Below, piece by piece: positions 41,978-47,446 of a stretch of 47,446 nucleotides of DNA. Each line of letters starts with the position of its first letter. Within the stretch, counting starts at the first letter, position 1. The DNA is taken from the NCBI GenBank assembly GCA_025353105.1, contig JANXRG010000115.1, positions 1 through 47,446 of the forward strand, given 5' to 3'. The notes beneath the pieces are model-generated. The model made no database searches and was not told the DNA's origin. It worked only from the letters and a program-made list of their open reading frames with translations. Made by a program: the position numbers and the translations under genes. The DNA comes from Verrucomicrobiota bacterium. GTDB lineage: Bacteria > Verrucomicrobiota > Verrucomicrobiia > Chthoniobacterales > SZAS-18.

Positions 41978-42012
41978 AGGTTGGGACGACCTAGGACGGT
42001 CGTCCCCTACCT
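41978..42012. terminator. Hairpin downstream of rho (GGGACGACC stem)
   Basis: GGGACGACC (41983-41991) and GGTCGTCCC (41998-42006) pair perfectly around TAGGAC, and AGGT/ACCT extends the stem. It lies about 60 bases past the rho stop on the minus strand. There is no T-tract, so it could be a processing or attenuation structure or a repeat rather than a classical terminator. A second hairpin (ACGTTTC-GCG-GAAACGT) lies at 41893-41909. Confidence 0.45.
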
Positions 42013-42070
42013 TTCGGCAACGCGCCCGGAGGTCGCGTTCCACCATTTCGCGCTCAGAATCGAATTCGAC

Positions 42071-43798
42071 CTACCCCGGGATGCTCGCGAGCATCTGGGC
42101 GTTGGTCGGATACTTCTTCATGAAGCTGAGCAGGCGCTCGATCGCCTCGATCGGCTTGTAGCCCGCGAGACCGCGACGGATCGTATTGATCTTTTCCAGC
42201 TCCCATTCGGCGAGCAGCAATTCCTCGCGGCGCGTGCCGGATAGGAAGATGTCCACCGCGGGATAGATGCGCTGGTCGCTGATCTTACGGTCGAGCACGA
42301 GCTCCATGTTACCGGTGCCCTTGAACTCCTGGAAGATGACGTCGTCCATGCGGCTGCCGGTCTCGATGAGCGCCGTGGCCATGATGGTGAGAGAGCCGGC
42401 TTCCTCGGTGTTGCGCGCCGCGGCGAAAATCTTGCGGGGGATTTCCATCGCGCGGGCGTCGATGCCGCCCGACATGGTGCGGCCGCCGGTCTGCACGTTG
42501 TTAAACGCGCGACCGACGCGGGTGATTGAATCGAGCAGGATGAACACGTCCTTGCCGATTTCAACGAGCCGCTTGGCGCGTTCCATCGCGAGCGTGGCGA
42601 TCTTCGTGTGGCTCTTGAGGTCGCTGTCATTCGAGCTCGCCATCAACTCGGCGGTCGGCACGGTGCGCTTTAATTCGGTGACCTCTTCCGGGCGCTCGTC
42701 GACGAGCAGGATGATCAGGTGAATCTCCGGGTGATTCTTCACCACGGCCTCGCCGATGTGCTGAAGGAGCGTGGTCTTGCCCGTGCGGGGCGGGGCGACG
42801 AGCAGGCCGCGCTGGCCTTTGCCGATCGGCGTCATGAGGTCCATGATGCGCGTCGTGTAGCGATCGGGCACGGTCTCGAGCTTGATGCGCTTCTTCGGAT
42901 TCACGACGGTGAGTTCCTCGAAGATGGGCGCGGTGCGCTGCTTCTCGGGATCTTCGCCGTGGATGGACGTGAGCTTGTACATCTGCGGGCCGCGATTGCT
43001 GCGGCGGGTTTCGCCCTTGATCATCATCCCATCCCGCAGGTTGAAACGGCGGCACACCTCGGGGGTGACAAATGTGTCGAGCGGATGCTGTGCAAACTGG
43101 CGTTTGGCCTCGCGCAGGAAGCCGAAGCCCTTGCCGGAAAGCTCGAGGATGCCCTCGCTGTATTCGATGGGCTGGTCCGGGTCGCGCTCGTACACCTGCG
43201 CGCCGCCGCCTTGGGGCTCGCCGCGGTCACCGCGATCGTTGCGATCATTCCGGTCGCGTGGTCCCCCGCCTTGGAACTGCGGGTCGCGCTGTCCGCCTCC
43301 TTGAAATTGAGGGCCTCGCTGGCTGTCGGCGCCATTGCCGCCACCAGGCTGGCCACCGCCTTGCGGACCGCCGCTCTGCTGACCGCCGCCCTGCTGCGGA
43401 CCGCGGTCGCGGAAACGCTCGCGGAAACGGAATTTGTCGAAGCGGCGCTGATAGGTGCCCTGCTGTTGCGGCTGATGTTGCGGCCCTCCACCGCCATCCT
43501 GGAGCGGCGGTTCGTTCTGGCCGGGTCTCCAGCCTTCCGGCGCCGGTGCCGTCTCCGCCTGGGGCGCTTGCTCGGCGGGAGCTGGACGGGCCGCCTCCAT
43601 CACGGCCGGAGCTTCGCTCGAAGACGTCGGCTCGGTCGACTCGCCGGCTTTCGGGCGGCGCGCGCGTTTCGGCTTCGCGGCTTCGTCGGCGGGCGCGGCG
43701 TTCGCGGCCTCCATCTCGGCCTTGGTGCGACGCTTGCGGACCGGTTTGTCCGCGGTCGAGATTTCGCCAGGTGCTTTGGATTCGGTGGATTCAGTCAT
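42071..43798 (-). CDS. rho: Transcription termination factor Rho with long disordered N-terminus
   Basis: This 575-aa hexameric RNA helicase terminates transcription and is about 155 residues longer than E. coli Rho (419). Residues 1-210 are low complexity: a Lys/Arg/Ala/Pro/Glu part, then an Arg/Gly/Gln/Asp-rich part (about 100-200). The primary RNA-binding cold-shock-like domain begins near 212 (YSEGILELSGKGFGFLR). Walker A is GKGQRGLLVAPPRTGKT (residues 327-342) and Walker B is LIILLVDERPEEV. A Q-loop/R-loop-like segment and the catalytic Arg region follow. Extended Rho N-termini in other bacteria alter RNA binding or condensation. Confidence 0.96.
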   Translation of the reverse strand: MTESTESKAPGEISTADKPVRKRRTKAEMEAANAAPADEAAKPKRARRPKAGESTEPTSSSEAPAVMEAARPAPAEQAPQAETAPAPEGWRPGQNEPPLQDGGGGPQHQPQQQGTYQRRFDKFRFRERFRDRGPQQGGGQQSGGPQGGGQPGGGNGADSQRGPQFQGGGQRDPQFQGGGPRDRNDRNDRGDRGEPQGGGAQVYERDPDQPIEYSEGILELSGKGFGFLREAKRQFAQHPLDTFVTPEVCRRFNLRDGMMIKGETRRSNRGPQMYKLTSIHGEDPEKQRTAPIFEELTVVNPKKRIKLETVPDRYTTRIMDLMTPIGKGQRGLLVAPPRTGKTTLLQHIGEAVVKNHPEIHLIILLVDERPEEVTELKRTVPTAELMASSNDSDLKSHTKIATLAMERAKRLVEIGKDVFILLDSITRVGRAFNNVQTGGRTMSGGIDARAMEIPRKIFAAARNTEEAGSLTIMATALIETGSRMDDVIFQEFKGTGNMELVLDRKISDQRIYPAVDIFLSGTRREELLLAEWELEKINTIRRGLAGYKPIEAIERLLSFMKKYPTNAQMLASIPG

Positions 43799-43900
43799 GG
43801 GTGAGGTAGGAAATGGGTGGGCGGTGGGCGGCCGGCCGGCGCCATATTTGGCGTCGGGTGTCGCGGGAAAAATGGGATTTTTTTGGGGAGGAGAGCCTGT

Positions 43901-44653
43901 TCAGGCCGAGAGCTTTGCCATCAATTCCTCGGGCAATTCGAGGTTCATGTGGACGTGCTGCACGTCGTCGTTTTCTTCGAGCGCATCGTGCAGTCGCATC
44001 ACCAGCTGGGCGACGTGTTCGTCTGCGACCAGCACCTGCGTGTTCGGGATGTAGACCAGCCTCTGCGATTCGGGGACGACCCCGCCCTTGCGCAGGGTCT
44101 CGGCGACGGCGTAAAAGCGATCGACCGGCGTGGTGATTTCGTAGGAATCCTCGGTGGTAACGAGATCCTGGGCCCCGGCGTCGAGGGCGATTTCCATGAT
44201 CCGATCCTCATCGGCGGCCGAGCGGGGCACAGTGATGAGACCCTTGCGCTGGAAGAGGTAGGCGACGCTTCCCACGGCGGCGAGGTGGCTGTTGTTCTTG
44301 GTGAAAATCAATCGGATGTCGGAAGCGGTGCGGTTCTTATTGTCGGTGGCGGTCTCGATCAGGAGGGCGACGCCGCCGGGGGCATAGCCTTCGTAGACCA
44401 TTTCCTCCATCGCGTTGCCTTCGAGTTCGCCCGTGCCCTTCTTGATGCCGCGGTCGATGTTGTCACTGGGCATGTTTTGGTCGCGCGCGCTCTGGATGGC
44501 CGCGCGCAGCCGGACGTTTGCGGACGGATCGCCGCCGCCCATCTTCGCGGCCAGAGTGATTTCCTTCGAGAGCCGGCTGAAAAGCTGACCGCGCTTCACG
44601 TCAAGCGGACCTTTGATCCGCTTGACCTTGGACCATTTACTGTGGCCAGCCAT
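43901..44653 (-). CDS. yebC: YebC/PmpR-family regulatory protein
   Basis: This 250-aa protein has the family start MAGHSKWSKVKRIKGPLDVKRGQLFSRLSKEI, a strong YebC/TACO1 signature, and the middle NMPSDNIDRGIKKGTG. Family members act as translation or transcription regulators; recent work on YebC and TACO1 links some to relief of ribosome stalling at polyproline. It lies between rho and typA on the same strand, spaced by more than 90 bases on each side, so separate transcription is likely. Confidence 0.95.
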   Translation of the reverse strand: MAGHSKWSKVKRIKGPLDVKRGQLFSRLSKEITLAAKMGGGDPSANVRLRAAIQSARDQNMPSDNIDRGIKKGTGELEGNAMEEMVYEGYAPGGVALLIETATDNKNRTASDIRLIFTKNNSHLAAVGSVAYLFQRKGLITVPRSAADEDRIMEIALDAGAQDLVTTEDSYEITTPVDRFYAVAETLRKGGVVPESQRLVYIPNTQVLVADEHVAQLVMRLHDALEENDDVQHVHMNLELPEELMAKLSA

Positions 44654-44856
44654 AGGTGGGAATCAGACGAATACGAACGGACGGAAAGACACGGAGGCCT
44701 CCAACGGTGCAAACGTCGGGTGACGTTGCGGAAACGGTGTTGCCCAGCAAATAACCTCAGGGCCGATGTCCCGGAGCGGCGGGCAGAGTGCGAACCGTGC
44801 CGGGAGTAAAGAGGCGTTCGAGCCGCTTGTCAATCGCGGATTCCGGGTGCAAGATT

Positions 44857-46686
<1,830 letters not shown>

Positions 46687-46831
46687 GGAAAACGGTGCTA
46701 AAGGACTTCTCTGACCAAAAGTGGCCGCCCGATAAACGGGCCGGAATCTGATTCCGACGGCACTCCCGCCCGCCGTTCTCTGATGAGAGCGAAGGGCCCC
46801 CGGGACCGCCGAACCCCTCTAATCACCTTCT

Positions 46832-47008
46832 ATGGGCAAGCAATACAATAAAGTGATCAAACGGAAGCGTCGTGCCGCGTATGTGGCCCGCAAAGATGCT
46901 GCAAAGAAGCCCGCGGTCAAGGCGAAGCCCGCCGCGGCGGCAAAGAAAACGGCCACCACGAAAAAGGCGGCAGTTCCGGCTCCAGCGGCGGTTCCCGCGG
47001 CCGAGTAA
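46832..47008 (+). CDS. Small Lys/Arg/Ala-rich basic protein
   Basis: This 58-aa protein is too short to be found easily. It starts MGKQYNKVIKRKRRAAYVARKDAAKK and continues as a Lys/Ala/Pro-rich tail (AKPAAAAKK, TTKKAAVPAPAA). It resembles small basic proteins seen in Verrucomicrobia and relatives, which are thought to bind nucleic acid or ribosomes. That role is inference: no fold is recognised. The gene is divergent from typA (145 bases apart) and a heptamer-array repeat starts 15 bases past its stop. Codon use looks like the neighbours', supporting a real gene. Confidence 0.7.
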   Translation: MGKQYNKVIKRKRRAAYVARKDAAKKPAVKAKPAAAAKKTATTKKAAVPAPAAVPAAE

Positions 47009-47023
47009 CGGCCAGCCGCCGCG

Positions 47024-47173
47024 GAAACTCGAAGTTCGAAACTCGAAATTCGAAGTAAGTTTAAGGGGCTTGAAGCTCGGAACAGGGCTGGATCCATGCG
47101 TGGGCGCAAGCTCCCTTGGTCACTTGCTTGGGCGTTCTGCTTTGAGTTTTCTTCCAGTTTCGAACTTCGAGTT
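47024..47173. repeat. Paired TTCGARY heptamer element, copy 3
   Basis: The left arm (47024-47064) reads on the minus strand TTAAACTTAC, then TTCGAAT, TTCGAGT, TTCGAAC, TTCGAGT. The right arm (47156-47173) reads on the plus strand TTTCGAACTTCGAGTTA. They are inverted, about 90 bases apart. The TTAAACTTACTTCGA start matches the right arm of copy 2 exactly. The right arm ends 3 bases before the ATG of the next gene. Confidence 0.78.
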
Positions 47174-47175
47174 AT

Positions 47176-47446
47176 ATGCTGGAGTATCTCATCGTCGACG
47201 GTCACTCGGTGATCTTCGGCTGGCCCGAACTGCGGGCGATGCACGACCGGCGGCGCGAAGCCGCCCGGGAGGTGCTGGTGCGCCAACTGACGAACTATCA
47301 GGATCAGACCGGCACCCGCGTGGTGGTCGTCTTCGACGGCCGTGGCAGCCGCCTAAGCGAGACCACGGAAGACGCGGGGATCCAGATTTTCTACTCGTCG
47401 ACGAACACGACGGCGGACGACATCATCGAGCGGCTGGCCGCGAAAT
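47176..47446 (+). CDS. YacP/NYN-domain ribonuclease, 3' end outside the window
   Basis: Ninety codons are present to the right edge. They begin MLEYLIVDGHSVIFGWPELR, with the acidic D8 of the NYN/PIN-like fold, followed by VVVVFDGRGSR (D60-like acidic strand) and TADDIIERL, the third acidic motif of YacP/NYN proteins. Homologues are rRNA- or mRNA-processing endoribonucleases. The start ATG is directly preceded by a repeat arm, so its ribosome-binding site is unclear. No stop is seen. Confidence 0.85.
   Translation, partial: MLEYLIVDGHSVIFGWPELRAMHDRRREAAREVLVRQLTNYQDQTGTRVVVVFDGRGSRLSETTEDAGIQIFYSSTNTTADDIIERLAAK

Overview
The window is high-GC bacterial chromosome, densely coded on both strands. 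It is most consistent with Verrucomicrobiota, perhaps an Opitutaceae-like lineage. That assignment is an inference from recalled families: a long IspH of the cyanobacterial/plant form, a double-length nucleoside diphosphate kinase, a small Lys/Arg/Ala-rich basic protein beside a YacP-type NYN gene, TypA/YebC/Rho in a row, and short intergenic repeats of the kind common in that phylum. No rRNA, CRISPR array, transposase or integrase was seen.

Region 1 (1-2670) looks accessory. A GHKL-type ATPase gene runs off the left edge. It follows a VapB/VapC toxin-antitoxin pair on the same strand, and a decayed tRNA-Val(UAC) copy lies just upstream of the pair. This may be the edge of a defence or genomic island. 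A rhizobial-style adenylate cyclase/TolB-like/TPR protein (2689-4551) follows.

Region 2 (4723-11735) begins with a secreted Gly/Tyr-rich peptidoglycan-binding protein and a strong terminator. A minus-strand surface-polysaccharide operon follows, read from 10787 down to 5449: GbsR-type regulator, RfaH/NusG-like antiterminator, Gmd-like dehydratase, Wzx-like flippase, GT4 glycosyltransferase and hexapeptide acetyltransferase. Two overlapping small multidrug-resistance-type membrane genes diverge from it.

Region 3 (11738-24389) is mostly housekeeping. It holds TrpRS, a nucleoside phosphorylase, a UPF0173 hydrolase, an AmgK-like sugar kinase, DAHP synthase, a stand-alone OvoA-C-terminus-like methyltransferase, an M29-like peptidase, an M42 peptidase with a CheY-like receiver, an LpxL-type acyltransferase, an L,D-transpeptidase lipoprotein, IspH, a VOC protein and a GNAT acetyltransferase.

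Region 4 (24511-34155) holds a two-VWA/GATase-like membrane protein divergent from a circularly permuted ATP-grasp protein, an AtoE-type transporter, an aspartate aminotransferase-family enzyme with the double NDK, and a two-repeat AsnC/siroheme-decarboxylase-like protein.

Region 5 (34156-41842) holds a LolA-like protein, then PAP2 phosphatase, GT39 and GT2 genes in a row (envelope lipid glycosylation), an unknown secreted protein, purE-purK, a lipase-like hydrolase and a DUF4112 protein. Region 6 (42071-47446) holds rho, yebC and typA on the minus strand, then the small basic protein and a partial NYN nuclease.

Three kinds of intergenic repeat recur: heptamer arrays of TTCGARY in inverted pairs (three places), an ATTCGTG-type inverted pair, and a hairpin built on TGTCGCCGGGGTCGCTGAC.
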